From NCBI GenBank assembly GCA_030066195.1, contig JASJCB010000035.1, forward strand, positions 1-44,970: DNA of 44,970 nt, written 5' to 3'. This DNA comes from Acidobacteriota bacterium. Its GTDB lineage: Bacteria; Acidobacteriota; Holophagae; Acanthopleuribacterales; Acanthopleuribacteraceae. Below the pieces are notes generated by a model that was not told the DNA's origin, did not search any database, and saw only the letters and a program-made list of their open reading frames with translations. Numbering within the stretch: the stretch's first letter is position 1; each line of letters starts with the position of its first letter. Positions 1 to 8,617 of the stretch are shown in pieces. Made by a program: the position numbers and the translations under genes.

Positions 1-399
1 CAAATTGATCGTAGGCTCATGCCTTCGGTACCTGCCTCTTTCATGGTGTTGGATGTTTGTTTGTCCGGCGCGAACAAACCCCCACCTTACCGATAAGCAC
101 CTTTTATTCATGAATTCAGGTCACTGTTCCGGCTTCAGGTCTTCATACGTGGGGGCTTGTTCACGCTACTCTTCGACCCAATGCCGGCGGTTTGGATATT
201 ACGGGTTTCCACAGGTTCGGCACTCTTACTTTGTTCGACAGCTTCTTCGGTGTTGACATTTTCCCATACCGCGGACTATATTTTCTAAGTTCAATGTGTT
301 TGCCATTCAATTCGGCACCGTTTGCGTTTATCATCATGTGAGCAGACCACACTCAGCATCGGTATTTCTCTACTCAATGTCATAATTGAAGGTCTTCTG
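1..399. other. Leader region without a convincing gene
   Basis: No open frame here looks like a protein; the longest (83 codons from base 5) is rich in Cys and Ser with no recognisable pattern. A small hairpin is possible with GTTTGTT at 55-61 pairing AACAAAC at 73-79, but it lacks a clear T-tract, so I do not call it a terminator. The right part holds the promoter and the untranslated leader of the exopolysaccharide operon. Confidence 0.5.
253..282 (+). promoter_or_regulatory. Sigma-70-like promoter of the exopolysaccharide operon
   Basis: A perfect -35 hexamer TTGACA (253-258) is followed after 18 bases by TATATT (277-282), a good -10 match. Transcription would start near 289 and give a leader of about 110 bases before the ATG at 400. 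This is the only strong promoter-like signal upstream of the eight-gene run. Confidence 0.65.
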
Positions 400-1692
400 A
401 TGATATTATCGACTCCGCCGGCCAAATGTGTCCCGGCCCCATCGACCGGGAGTTTTGGGGTGTTCCGCCTTGTTGATTTTTTTGCAGGCGCGTGTTTAAC
501 CCTGTTGTATTTGCCGATCTGGACGTTGCATTTTCTCATTGCCCGGTTATCGGGTAGGGCCTGGCTGACCTTCGATGAGTATTTGGGCCGCGGCGGGCAA
601 ACTCTCAAGTTGTTCCGCGCACGCGCCCTGGGCCTGCCCTTTTTCGATCACCCCCTGGTGGCCGAATCTCCCCGACTGTGGGCCGTTCTGCGCGGCAAGC
701 TCAGCCTCGTCGGACCGGCCCCTGTCAGCGAAGCATGGGCCGATTCAGCCGCACCGTTCCAACTGGAGCGCTTGCGCGTGCGTCCCGGCCTGGTGTCCAC
801 GTGGTATGTGCGTTCGCGCATGAATATCGCCTTCGAAGATGAGGCCGACCTGGCCTTGCAAGATGCAACCCTGAGCCCGGGCGAGCGGTTTGCCCTGCTG
901 GCCCGCGCCGTGCCCGCGCTGCTTTTCGGTTCCCCACGACAGGCAGCGCAGGCCGACCGGGTTACCCTGTTCGGCCTGGAGATGGCCAATCGCACCCGCG
1001 ATGAAGCCGTGGCGGAGGTGCTGGGACTTGCCGCAACCGGCAGAAGAAAGCGCGTGGCCTTCGTCAACCCGGCCTGTGTGAACATTGCCCTGAAAGATTC
1101 GGCTTATTTAAAGGTACTGCATCAAAGTGACCTGATCTATCCCGACGGCATCGGCATCCAACTGGCCTGTAAGTTCACCGGCCGGCGCTTGCGGGATAAC
1201 CTCAACGGTACCGATCTCTACCCCGCCCTGGCCGAAAAGATGGCCGAGACGGGTCAAAGCCTGTTCCTGCTGGGCGCGCGTCCGGGCGTTGCCCAAGCCA
1301 TGGCCGAACGCGCCCGCGAGCGTTGGCCCGCTCTGAATATTTGCGGCGTCCGCCACGGCTATGTACAGCCGGAAGAGGAAGCCGAGGTAGTGGATCAGAT
1401 CAATGCCACCGGCGCCGATGTGCTGCTGGTGGCCATGGGGGTCCCTCAACAAGAATTATGGATCGATAGAATGCTGCCCCGCCTGGAGATAGGCGTTGTG
1501 ATGGGTGTGGGCGGCCTGTTCGATTTCTACTCGGGCCGCATGCCGCGTGCGCCCCTGTGGATGAGAGAAGTCGGCCTGGAATGGCTCTATCGCTTGATCA
1601 AAGAGCCTCGGCGCATGTGGCGCCGCTATCTGGTTGGAAATCTTGTGTTCCTGAGGCACCTGGTCCTGGGACACAAGGGGGAACTGCAATGA
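400..1692 (+). CDS. WecG/TagA/CpsF-family glycosyltransferase with N-terminal remnant sugar-transferase domain
   Basis: About 430 residues. Residues 21-50 form a hydrophobic segment. Residues 60-175 resemble the C-terminal half of a polyprenyl-phosphate sugar-1-phosphate transferase (KLSLVGPAPV near 100-109, then RPGL). From about 190 the protein is a WecG/TagA/CpsF glycosyltransferase, with the family signature YPDGIG near 247-252, NLNGTD, and GVGGLFDFYSG near the end. This family adds a ManNAc-like or related sugar to a lipid-linked precursor at the inner face of the membrane. The catalytic Asp-Glu dyad of sugar-1-phosphate transferases reads Ala88-Glu89 here, so that half is probably inactive. 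I chose the ATG at 400 because GAAGG lies 7 bases upstream; an in-frame ATG at 322 lacks such support. The stop overlaps the next start (ATGA). Confidence 0.88.
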   Translation: MILSTPPAKCVPAPSTGSFGVFRLVDFFAGACLTLLYLPIWTLHFLIARLSGRAWLTFDEYLGRGGQTLKLFRARALGLPFFDHPLVAESPRLWAVLRGKLSLVGPAPVSEAWADSAAPFQLERLRVRPGLVSTWYVRSRMNIAFEDEADLALQDATLSPGERFALLARAVPALLFGSPRQAAQADRVTLFGLEMANRTRDEAVAEVLGLAATGRRKRVAFVNPACVNIALKDSAYLKVLHQSDLIYPDGIGIQLACKFTGRRLRDNLNGTDLYPALAEKMAETGQSLFLLGARPGVAQAMAERARERWPALNICGVRHGYVQPEEEAEVVDQINATGADVLLVAMGVPQQELWIDRMLPRLEIGVVMGVGGLFDFYSGRMPRAPLWMREVGLEWLYRLIKEPRRMWRRYLVGNLVFLRHLVLGHKGELQ

Positions 1693-2408
1693 CGAAGATC
1701 GAGAAACAACGCCTGTTGGCATTATTGGATAAAACCTACAATCGCCGAACACCCCTGGACGCTACCCGCCTGGCCGCCCGTATTCTGCTCCTACGGCTGC
1801 GGCTCATGTTCATCGCTTTCGGCAAACGCGCTCTCGACATCGCGGGTTCCAGTGTGTTGCTGATTCTACTCTCGCCCGTGTTCCTGCTGGTCGGCATCAT
1901 CGTGCGCCTGGACGGCGGCCCCGCTTTCTACAGTCAGTACCGCATCGGCCGCCACGGCAGCCGCTTCCGTTTCTGGAAGTTCCGCTCCATGGTGCCGAAT
2001 GCCGACAAGCTGCGCACCGAGTTGGAACAGCAGAATGAAATGCAAGGCGGCGTCATCTTCAAGATGAACCATGACCCGCGCATCACACCCGTCGGCCGCA
2101 TCCTGCGCCGCACCAGCATTGACGAATTACCCCAGTTGTGGAACGTCCTCCTGGGCGATATGAGCCTGGTGGGTCCCCGCCCGCCGCTGCCCGACGAGGT
2201 CAATCAGTACACCAGTCGCGAACGCCTGCGTTTGGAAGGCAAGCAGGGCATCACCTGCACCTGGCAGGTCAGCGGTCGTAGCGAGATTCCCTTCCAGGAA
2301 CAAGTCGCCATGGACATCGACTACATTGAAAACCAGTCGTTGTGGAAGGACATCAAACTACTGTTCCGCACCCTGCCCGCCGTTATCTCAGGGCGTGGAG
2401 CCGCCTGA
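1689..2408 (+). CDS. Initiating sugar-1-phosphate transferase (polyprenyl-phosphate glycosylphosphotransferase)
   Basis: 239 residues, the short monotopic form of the bacterial sugar transferase family (WcaJ C-terminal half, PglC type). It moves a sugar-1-phosphate from a nucleotide sugar to undecaprenyl phosphate and starts the repeat unit at the inner membrane. Visible features are the re-entrant hydrophobic helix at 51-72, FRFWKFRSM at 93-101, the intact Asp145-Glu146 dyad in SIDELPQLW, LVGPRPP at 160-166 and WQVSGR at 192-197. It is translationally coupled to both neighbours (ATGA with the preceding gene, TGATG with the next). It is the only one of three adjacent genes with this domain to keep the full catalytic dyad, so it is probably the enzyme that actually initiates synthesis. 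Confidence 0.92.
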   Translation: MTKIEKQRLLALLDKTYNRRTPLDATRLAARILLLRLRLMFIAFGKRALDIAGSSVLLILLSPVFLLVGIIVRLDGGPAFYSQYRIGRHGSRFRFWKFRSMVPNADKLRTELEQQNEMQGGVIFKMNHDPRITPVGRILRRTSIDELPQLWNVLLGDMSLVGPRPPLPDEVNQYTSRERLRLEGKQGITCTWQVSGRSEIPFQEQVAMDIDYIENQSLWKDIKLLFRTLPAVISGRGAA

Positions 2409-3892
2409 TGCCCCTGGCCATTCCGGATCGGCAACTTGCTTGCCTTATTCTCTATGAAAAACCCAAGGGAGAAGCCGCCGCCCTCATCGGCAAGGAACCC
2501 TTGCCCCTGCTGTGCGTGGGCAACCGCTACCTGGTGGAGCACCAACTGGAGTGGCTCAGCGATCAGGGTTTCAAAGATATCGCCCTGGGCCTGATCGATC
2601 GTTCCCACGCTACCCAGGATCTGGTGGGTAACGGCGAACGCTGGCTGACCCGCGTGCGTCATGTCATGGACCCCCACCATCTGTCCTTTCGCGAACGGTT
2701 GCGCAAGGGTCTTCACGGCCGCGGCAACGGCACTCTGGTGGTGGAAGGCAGCGCGGTCTTCCGCTTCAATTTCCCCGCCGAGTTGAAGCAAACCACCTGT
2801 TTTGTCACTGCCGGCGGCGAACTGCTGCCGGTGCTTTTCATCGCGGGCGAGGACCTGCAATCCATCCTGGGCGAAAACGGCCCGGACGACCTGCCCGACC
2901 TGTGCGCCCGCGTCCAACACAGGCCCGGCGTCGCGGTGGAAACCGTGGACGCCTTCTACCACCACATCACCCACATCGACGCCTATCGGGAGATGAATCG
3001 CGGCATTTTAGAACACCCCGGACAATTCATCTTTCCCGGCTCGCTGATGGAAGACGGCATTCGACGCGGTCGGCACGTGCGCGTCTCGGCCAACGCAACC
3101 CTTGCCGCCCCGGCGCTCATCGGCGACCAGGCCTATATTTGCGGCGGCGCGGTGGTGGGTTCTCAGAGCTTTATCGGCGACCGCGCGTATATCGACAGCG
3201 GCGCGCGCGTGGTAAATTCCATTATTGCGCCCGACACCTACATCGGCCGCAACACCAGCTTCGAGGGCATGTACGTCTGCCGTAACTACATCGTGGACCT
3301 GACCGACAAGACCAGCACTTTTGTAGACGATCCCTTCATCCTGGCCGATCTTACACGTCGACGCATCTGGTTCCGCGGCATCCAACGTCTTGCCGCGATA
3401 TCGATGTTGCTGCCCGCCCTGATTCCCTTTCTGCTGTTGTTACCCCTGCACCGCCTGGTGCGCGGCTCCTGGCTGTCGCGACGTAAGGTACTGCGCCAAC
3501 CCGTGCAGCGCAATTTGAAGAACCAGTTCGACTATCAATGGTTCCACTGGCTGCACTTCGAATTCGGTTTCTTCCCCTTGGACATCATCCCCAGCCTATG
3601 GAATATTGCGCGGGGTGAATTGAACTTCGTGGGTAACCCCCCTCTGGCCGAACACGAAATCGAGAGCTTGGACGAAATGTGGCGCGGCGACCGCTTAAGG
3701 GGAAAGGCCGGTTGCACGGGCCCCGCACAACAGCTAGACTTGGATGGCGCAACGCCGGAAGAGATCCTGGCTTCCACCATGTACTACAACGCGACCCGAT
3801 CCTTCAAGGGAGACCTGGTGCTGCTGGCCAGAGCGCTGCTGCCCGGCGTGCACCGCTATCAGAGGGGTAAACATGGCATTCACGGTACTTGA
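2408..3892 (+). CDS. Nucleotidyltransferase-like / hexapeptide beta-helix protein with C-terminal remnant sugar-transferase domain
   Basis: 494 residues in three parts. Residues 10-190 resemble a sugar nucleotidyltransferase fold (PLPLLCVGNRYLVEHQLEWL at 32-50), but the usual Gly-rich nucleotide loop with Arg before PLT is missing. Residues 225-290 show hexapeptide repeats of a left-handed beta-helix (for example ALIGDQ, SFIGDR, TYIGRN), as in GlmU-like or acyltransferase proteins. A membrane helix at about 327-350 precedes a segment (390-480) whose LWNIARGELNFVGNPPL aligns with the LWNVLLGDMSLVGPRPPL of the preceding gene product; the dyad there is Asp392-Ile393, so it should be inactive. 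It may be a regulator or scaffold rather than an enzyme. The start overlaps the upstream stop (TGATG). Confidence 0.8.
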   Translation: MPLAIPDRQLACLILYEKPKGEAAALIGKEPLPLLCVGNRYLVEHQLEWLSDQGFKDIALGLIDRSHATQDLVGNGERWLTRVRHVMDPHHLSFRERLRKGLHGRGNGTLVVEGSAVFRFNFPAELKQTTCFVTAGGELLPVLFIAGEDLQSILGENGPDDLPDLCARVQHRPGVAVETVDAFYHHITHIDAYREMNRGILEHPGQFIFPGSLMEDGIRRGRHVRVSANATLAAPALIGDQAYICGGAVVGSQSFIGDRAYIDSGARVVNSIIAPDTYIGRNTSFEGMYVCRNYIVDLTDKTSTFVDDPFILADLTRRRIWFRGIQRLAAISMLLPALIPFLLLLPLHRLVRGSWLSRRKVLRQPVQRNLKNQFDYQWFHWLHFEFGFFPLDIIPSLWNIARGELNFVGNPPLAEHEIESLDEMWRGDRLRGKAGCTGPAQQLDLDGATPEEILASTMYYNATRSFKGDLVLLARALLPGVHRYQRGKHGIHGT

Positions 3893-4193
3893 AATGCCCA
3901 AAAGACTGGATTCGGCAAGTGTCGCCAAAATGCAGGACGCGGTTCGCAAGACGTTCAGAACCGGTGCAAATCTGATTGTCTTCGACTTCGCGGGCTGCGG
4001 TTTCATCGATTCCCGCGGTTTGTCAGTGGTGGTGACCGGCTTGAAGCAGGCCCAGCAGACCGGCAAGAAGCTGCGCCTGGTGCACGTCGGCGAGGAGATC
4101 CGCCTCTTGTTGCGCGTGACCCGCTTCGACCGCATTTGCGATATCCACGAGAGCATGGAAAGTGCTGTAGACGAAACGGAGATTAACGGCTGA
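3873..4193 (+). CDS. STAS-domain protein (anti-sigma-factor antagonist-like)
   Basis: 106 residues, a single STAS domain. The conserved phosphorylation loop reads FIDSRGL, with Ser47 the likely phosphoacceptor, preceded by the strand LIVFDFAGCG. Such proteins switch partners according to serine phosphorylation by a HATPase kinase. The closest functional parallel I know is SypA in the Vibrio fischeri syp polysaccharide locus, where a STAS protein controls biofilm polysaccharide output; a similar role here is inference. The ATG at 3873 has AGAGGGG 5 bases upstream and lies 20 bases inside the preceding gene, and its stop overlaps the next start (TGATG). No partner kinase or phosphatase is in the window. 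Confidence 0.88.
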   Translation: MAFTVLEMPKRLDSASVAKMQDAVRKTFRTGANLIVFDFAGCGFIDSRGLSVVVTGLKQAQQTGKKLRLVHVGEEIRLLLRVTRFDRICDIHESMESAVDETEING

Positions 4194-5194
4194 TGAATGT
4201 TCGCAATCTATGCATGATTTTGTGTTGCCTCACCCTTCCCCTTCTCGCGGCTGCCGACGAGAAGAAGGGCGGCGAGGACAAGGTCTTTGAAACGGCGCCC
4301 GCTAAAACCCAAAAGCCCCCGCTGCCGCCGGAGACCATCGAGGAGTTGAACCGGAGCGCGCGCGGCGAGTACACCTTGGGTCCCGGCGATGTCATTGTGA
4401 TCGAGGTTTGGGACCAGCCCACGCTTTCCGGTCAGCACACGGTGGGGCCGGACGGCATGATCACCCTGCCCCTGGTCGGCCCGACCCGAATCAGCGACAT
4501 GACGCGCGGTAAAGCCGCGAGCCATGTCAAGAACGAGCTGGGTCAATACTACAAAGACCTGTCGGTGAACCTGCGCGTGCTGGAGTACAAGAACAACCGC
4601 GTCTTCGTGTTGGGACACGTCACCACGCCCGGTCAGGTGAATTTCGAAGGCCGCGCCACCCTGCTGGAGGTTTTGGCCCGGGCCGGTTCGGTACCGACTT
4701 CGGGCTTGCCGGCGCCCTTGACCAACTGCGCCGTGATTCGCGGCAAGGAAATGATTATCTGGGTCAACCTGGACGAACTGCTGCACAAGGGTAACCTGCG
4801 GCTGAACCTGGATCTGGCCAACAACGATATCGTGTATATTCCCTACGCGCACGAACCCATGATCTATGTGATGGGCGAGGTGGAGACGCCGGGCGCCTAT
4901 CGCTTGACACCGGGCATGTCATTCCTGGACGGCCTGATGCGCGCCGGCGGCCCCACGGAAGACGCCCGCAAGAATTACATGGCCCTGATCCGCAACCGCG
5001 ACGGCAAGCCGCACATCATGCGGGTGCGCAACCGGGACTTCCGCAAGGGCGACCTCAGCGGCAACGCGGCCCTTGAAGAGAACGATATCATCTATGTCAG
5101 CCGTAAATGGATCGGCGACGTGAATTATGTATTGCGCAAGCTGGACCCCTTTATCTCGCTCCTACTGGTGCGTGAAGCGGTCATTGACGACTAG
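4193..5194 (+). CDS. Polysaccharide export protein, Wza/SLBB family
   Basis: 333 residues with an N-terminal signal peptide (residues 1-20, ending LPLLAA before ADEKK). I see no convincing lipobox. The Poly_export domain starts with YTLGPGDVIVIEVW at 60-73 and runs to about 130. Two SLBB-type segments follow, RVFVLGHVTTPGQV at 136-149 and MIYVMGEVETPGAY at 223-236, each leading into a Leu-rich stretch and then RAG(S/G). The protein should form the outer-membrane channel for the exopolysaccharide and dock onto the co-polymerase encoded next. The start is coupled to the STAS gene. Confidence 0.9.
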   Translation: MNVRNLCMILCCLTLPLLAAADEKKGGEDKVFETAPAKTQKPPLPPETIEELNRSARGEYTLGPGDVIVIEVWDQPTLSGQHTVGPDGMITLPLVGPTRISDMTRGKAASHVKNELGQYYKDLSVNLRVLEYKNNRVFVLGHVTTPGQVNFEGRATLLEVLARAGSVPTSGLPAPLTNCAVIRGKEMIIWVNLDELLHKGNLRLNLDLANNDIVYIPYAHEPMIYVMGEVETPGAYRLTPGMSFLDGLMRAGGPTEDARKNYMALIRNRDGKPHIMRVRNRDFRKGDLSGNAALEENDIIYVSRKWIGDVNYVLRKLDPFISLLLVREAVIDD

Positions 5195-5202
5195 GAGACG
5201 GC

Positions 5203-7386
5203 ATGGCCGAAGGATTGAAATTCAAGCCGCTGCACCCGGTGGCCACCATCTTGAACCACCTGCGCCTGATCGGGGTGGTGACCGTTCTCGGCACCGTGAT
5301 CCTGGGAACATTTATTCTGTTGAAGGTTCGCCCGGAGTTCATGTCTGAAGCCGGCGTCGAGGTGGAGCTTCGCCAGGGCCGGGTCTTGTTTTGGGACCAG
5401 GAGAAACAGTTCGGTTCGCGCACCCAGTACACGGACTTCGTGAATACCCAGGTCAACTACATCGTCAGCTTTGAAAACGTTATGGAGGCCCTGTCCCGCG
5501 TCGATCTCTCCCAGACCGCGTTCGTGCCCGGGGAAGATCCGCAAAGCACCTACTTCCGCTTCATCCCCATGATGGAGGTGAAGGCGGTACGCAATACCAA
5601 CCTGATCTCCGTGGCGGTAAAGGACAGCCAACCAAAAGGCCTGGCCCTGTTCGCCAATGCGTTGGTGGACACCTATATGGACCGGGTGCGCGAACACGAA
5701 ATGGCCAAGAACGACAGCCGCATCCAACACCTGGAAGCGGAACTGAAACGAAAGCGGGAAGAATTGGCCGACCGCAACGAACTCATGACGGAATACTCGC
5801 TGGAACTGGGCACGCTCAACCTGTCACGTGAGACCAACCCGCACGACGAAAGTCTGACCTACCTGCGCGACGAATTGAACCAGGCCGTGGTCAACCGCGT
5901 CAAGGCGGAAAACGCCTACAAGGGCCTGGCCGAAAAGGTGAGGAAGGAACGCGACCTGAACCTGGACCCGCTGGTGGAAGAGTTGATCCTGCAAGACCTC
6001 AGCGCCATCGAAATGCGCAACCGCGTCCTGGCCAATCGTGAAGAACTGAACCGTCAAAGCGGTAGCATGACCCGGAACCACCCCAACCGGCAACGCCTGG
6101 AAGAAGAAGTGCAGCGCTCTCAGGATTACCTGGACAACATCCAGGAGGAACTGCGCCAAAAAGCCGAGGGTATTCTGGAGGGTAAGCAACTGCTGGAGCA
6201 GGAACGGGCCCTCATCGAGAACCGCAGCGCCTACGACAACGCGGTCAAGAACGAAACCGAGATGCGCACGCTTTACGAGGCCGAAATGGCCGACCTGAAG
6301 AAGATAACGCCGATCTTTCTGACGGCGAGCCAGGTGAGTGATGAAATCGAGAATGACAAGGCGCGTATCGCTCAAATTGAATCGCGTATGGAGGAACTGG
6401 CAATCGAAGCCCGGGAGCCTTTGCGCTTCCGTATCCAATCCAGGGCGCGCGATCCCCTGTTCCCTACCCGGGACCGCCGCAAGCTGTTTCTACTGGTGGC
6501 CGTATTCTTCAGTCTGGCCCTGGGCCTGGCGGCCGCTTTTGCGTTGGACCTGTTCGAACCGTCGGTCATCGACGCCCGCCACATGGCCGAAGTCATCGGT
6601 GCGCGACCTACCGGCATCCTATTCAAAGACAATAAACGCGATTATGCCCGCTTGATGCGCGATCATCCCGAAACCTTCCACGCCGACCAGTTTCGCCGCA
6701 TGATGCCGCGCATCTTCGGCGCCGAAAACAGCGAAGCAAAAATCTTTACTGTCGTCGCCCTGGCCAATGGACACGGTACCACGGCCGTGGCGCTGAACTG
6801 CGCCGCCCACCTGGAGCGCACGGGACGCGGGGCATGCTTGCTGCAACTGCCGGCTACCGATTCAGACCTGCCGCATCACCTGCAAGGCTGGAACCTGGAC
6901 CGCGAGGAAGTAACCGTGGGGCTGGACAGTAATCACGAGATTCAACTGGTGCGCCAGTTCTCCAACAGGGGACTGTCCTGTTACTATCCCGAGGACGCAC
7001 GCGGCAAGTTCGAACTTTCCAACCCCGAGTTGTTGCAATCGCTGCTGAAACAGCTGTCCGAACGCCGGGGCGCCTTGCTGATCGACGCGCCGCCGCTCTT
7101 CCAAAACTCGGAAGCCGAGCTGTTATGCCGCCTGGCCGATACGGTGATTCTGGTGGTCAACGGACCCAAGATTGCCGCCGGCGCGCTGAGCCGCGGCATG
7201 AACCTGCTGGAAGAACTGGGCGTCAAACAATGCGCCGTCATCGCCAACGGCCTGCCGGTATTACCCGGCGGTTACTACACCCGCGCCAAAGCCGCCTTCG
7301 AGGGTCGCGACCTGAAATACCCCCTGCTCCACGATATCACGGCTGCAACCAGACGGGCGCTCGATCCCCAGAACCGGAAGTGGTAA
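5203..7386 (+). CDS. Wzc/GumC-like polysaccharide co-polymerase with degenerate BY-kinase domain
   Basis: 727 residues. A membrane helix at about 21-43, a long charged coiled-coil periplasmic region (about 170-420) and a second helix at about 427-450 make a Wzz-type chain-length module. The cytoplasmic part (about 500-727) has the fold of a bacterial tyrosine kinase, but the P-loop reads ANGHGTTAV where an active enzyme has GxGK(S/T), so the Walker A lysine is missing. The Walker A' strand (LLQLPATDSD) lacks the usual DxD, while the Walker B-like GALLIDAPPL remains. There is no C-terminal tyrosine cluster beyond GGYYTR. It probably supports export and chain-length control without autophosphorylation. 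AGGAG 5 bases before the ATG overlaps the upstream stop. Confidence 0.87.
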   Translation: MAEGLKFKPLHPVATILNHLRLIGVVTVLGTVILGTFILLKVRPEFMSEAGVEVELRQGRVLFWDQEKQFGSRTQYTDFVNTQVNYIVSFENVMEALSRVDLSQTAFVPGEDPQSTYFRFIPMMEVKAVRNTNLISVAVKDSQPKGLALFANALVDTYMDRVREHEMAKNDSRIQHLEAELKRKREELADRNELMTEYSLELGTLNLSRETNPHDESLTYLRDELNQAVVNRVKAENAYKGLAEKVRKERDLNLDPLVEELILQDLSAIEMRNRVLANREELNRQSGSMTRNHPNRQRLEEEVQRSQDYLDNIQEELRQKAEGILEGKQLLEQERALIENRSAYDNAVKNETEMRTLYEAEMADLKKITPIFLTASQVSDEIENDKARIAQIESRMEELAIEAREPLRFRIQSRARDPLFPTRDRRKLFLLVAVFFSLALGLAAAFALDLFEPSVIDARHMAEVIGARPTGILFKDNKRDYARLMRDHPETFHADQFRRMMPRIFGAENSEAKIFTVVALANGHGTTAVALNCAAHLERTGRGACLLQLPATDSDLPHHLQGWNLDREEVTVGLDSNHEIQLVRQFSNRGLSCYYPEDARGKFELSNPELLQSLLKQLSERRGALLIDAPPLFQNSEAELLCRLADTVILVVNGPKIAAGALSRGMNLLEELGVKQCAVIANGLPVLPGGYYTRAKAAFEGRDLKYPLLHDITAATRRALDPQNRKW

Positions 7387-7387
7387 C

Positions 7388-8617
7388 GTGAGCACGTCCG
7401 GCGCATCTAAAATTCATGTCCTACTGATCGCCTATCAATGTGCGCCCGACAGCGGTTCCGTCTCCATGATCGGTTGGCGCTGGGTGAGATACCTGAGCCG
7501 CATCTGTCGGGTCACCCTGGTCACTCACATCCGTCACCAGGAGGTGCTGCAAACCCAATTGCCGGAGGGCGTGCGGGCGATCTTCATAGATACCGAGGCG
7601 TTTGCCGCACCGCTTTACGGCGCCGCCCGCATCCTGTTCAAGAACTCGCAGCACGTCCTGTTCATGGTGGCCGGCTTGGATTTCCTTCTGTTCTCCCGCA
7701 AGGCGCGCCGCATGCTGCGCAAGCTGAAGCCGGATTGCCGGGTCTGCCACGTGGCCACCCCTGTATCGCCCTCCGCGCCGCATCGCCTGCACCGTATCGG
7801 GCTGCCCACCGTGCTGGGTCCGCTCAACGGCGGCATGACCACGCCGCCGGGGTTCCCGGAAATCTCCAGACGTGAAAAGGCCTGGCTCTACCCCCTGCGC
7901 GGCCTGGCCAACATGGTGCGCAACCTGTTCGGTACCTGGAAGGGCGCAGATGTCATCTTCTCGGCCGGCAGTGCGACCGACAGGGCGATCGGCGCCGGCG
8001 CCAAGATTCGGCGCATGTGCGAGAACGGCGTGGACGATATCGATACCCAACTCACTCCTTTCCCCGCTAACGGTCACCTGGAACTGATCTTCGCCGGTCG
8101 ACTGATCGCGGTAAAAGGCGCCGATATGCTGCTGGAAGCCGTCGCCGGCATTCCACCCGCACGCCTGACCATCGTGGGCGACGGCCCGGAGCGCGCGCGC
8201 CTGGAGGCCATGGTGGTGCGCCTGAACATGCAGAGCCAGGTCCACTTCCTGGGTCACTTGAAGCAGGAGCAACTGCTGGAGCATTTCCGCCGCGTGCATT
8301 TGAATGTGCTGCCCTCCATCCGCGAATCGGGCGGCGCCACCATTCTGGAAGCGCTCAGTCGCGGCCGGCCTTCCCTGGCTTTGGACTACGGCGGCCCGGC
8401 GGATTATATCGTTCACGGCGAAACCGGGTTTCTGGTCCCTTGCACCAACCGAGATCAGGTGGTTCACGACATCCGCGAGTTGCTTAAGGATTTGACCCTA
8501 AACCCGCAACGGTTGGAGCAAATGGGACCCGCCTGCCTGGCCCGAGCCCATGCCTACAGTTGGGAAACCAAAATCGCCGAGGCCGAGTCCGTCTACCGGG
8601 AGTTGCTGGGTGGATAA
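7388..8617 (+). CDS. Glycosyltransferase family 4 (GT-B)
   Basis: 409 residues from a GTG start with GGAAG 8 bases upstream; no ATG fits as well. The N-terminal Rossmann half begins IHVLLIAYQCAPDSGS, a common opening of GT4 enzymes. The C-terminal half has LIFAGRLIAVKGADMLLEA, RLTIVGDGPER and the catalytic EX7E motif (Glu313 to Glu321, ESGGATILE), followed by GGPADYIVHGETGFLV. It should transfer a sugar from a nucleotide donor to the growing lipid-linked repeat unit; donor and acceptor cannot be read from the sequence. It starts two bases after the co-polymerase stop and overlaps the flippase gene. Confidence 0.9.
   Translation: MSTSGASKIHVLLIAYQCAPDSGSVSMIGWRWVRYLSRICRVTLVTHIRHQEVLQTQLPEGVRAIFIDTEAFAAPLYGAARILFKNSQHVLFMVAGLDFLLFSRKARRMLRKLKPDCRVCHVATPVSPSAPHRLHRIGLPTVLGPLNGGMTTPPGFPEISRREKAWLYPLRGLANMVRNLFGTWKGADVIFSAGSATDRAIGAGAKIRRMCENGVDDIDTQLTPFPANGHLELIFAGRLIAVKGADMLLEAVAGIPPARLTIVGDGPERARLEAMVVRLNMQSQVHFLGHLKQEQLLEHFRRVHLNVLPSIRESGGATILEALSRGRPSLALDYGGPADYIVHGETGFLVPCTNRDQVVHDIRELLKDLTLNPQRLEQMGPACLARAHAYSWETKIAEAESVYRELLGG

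Noticed and set aside
5..256. Small gene at the left edge
   Set aside because: 83 codons rich in Cys, Ser and Arg without domain pattern or supported start.
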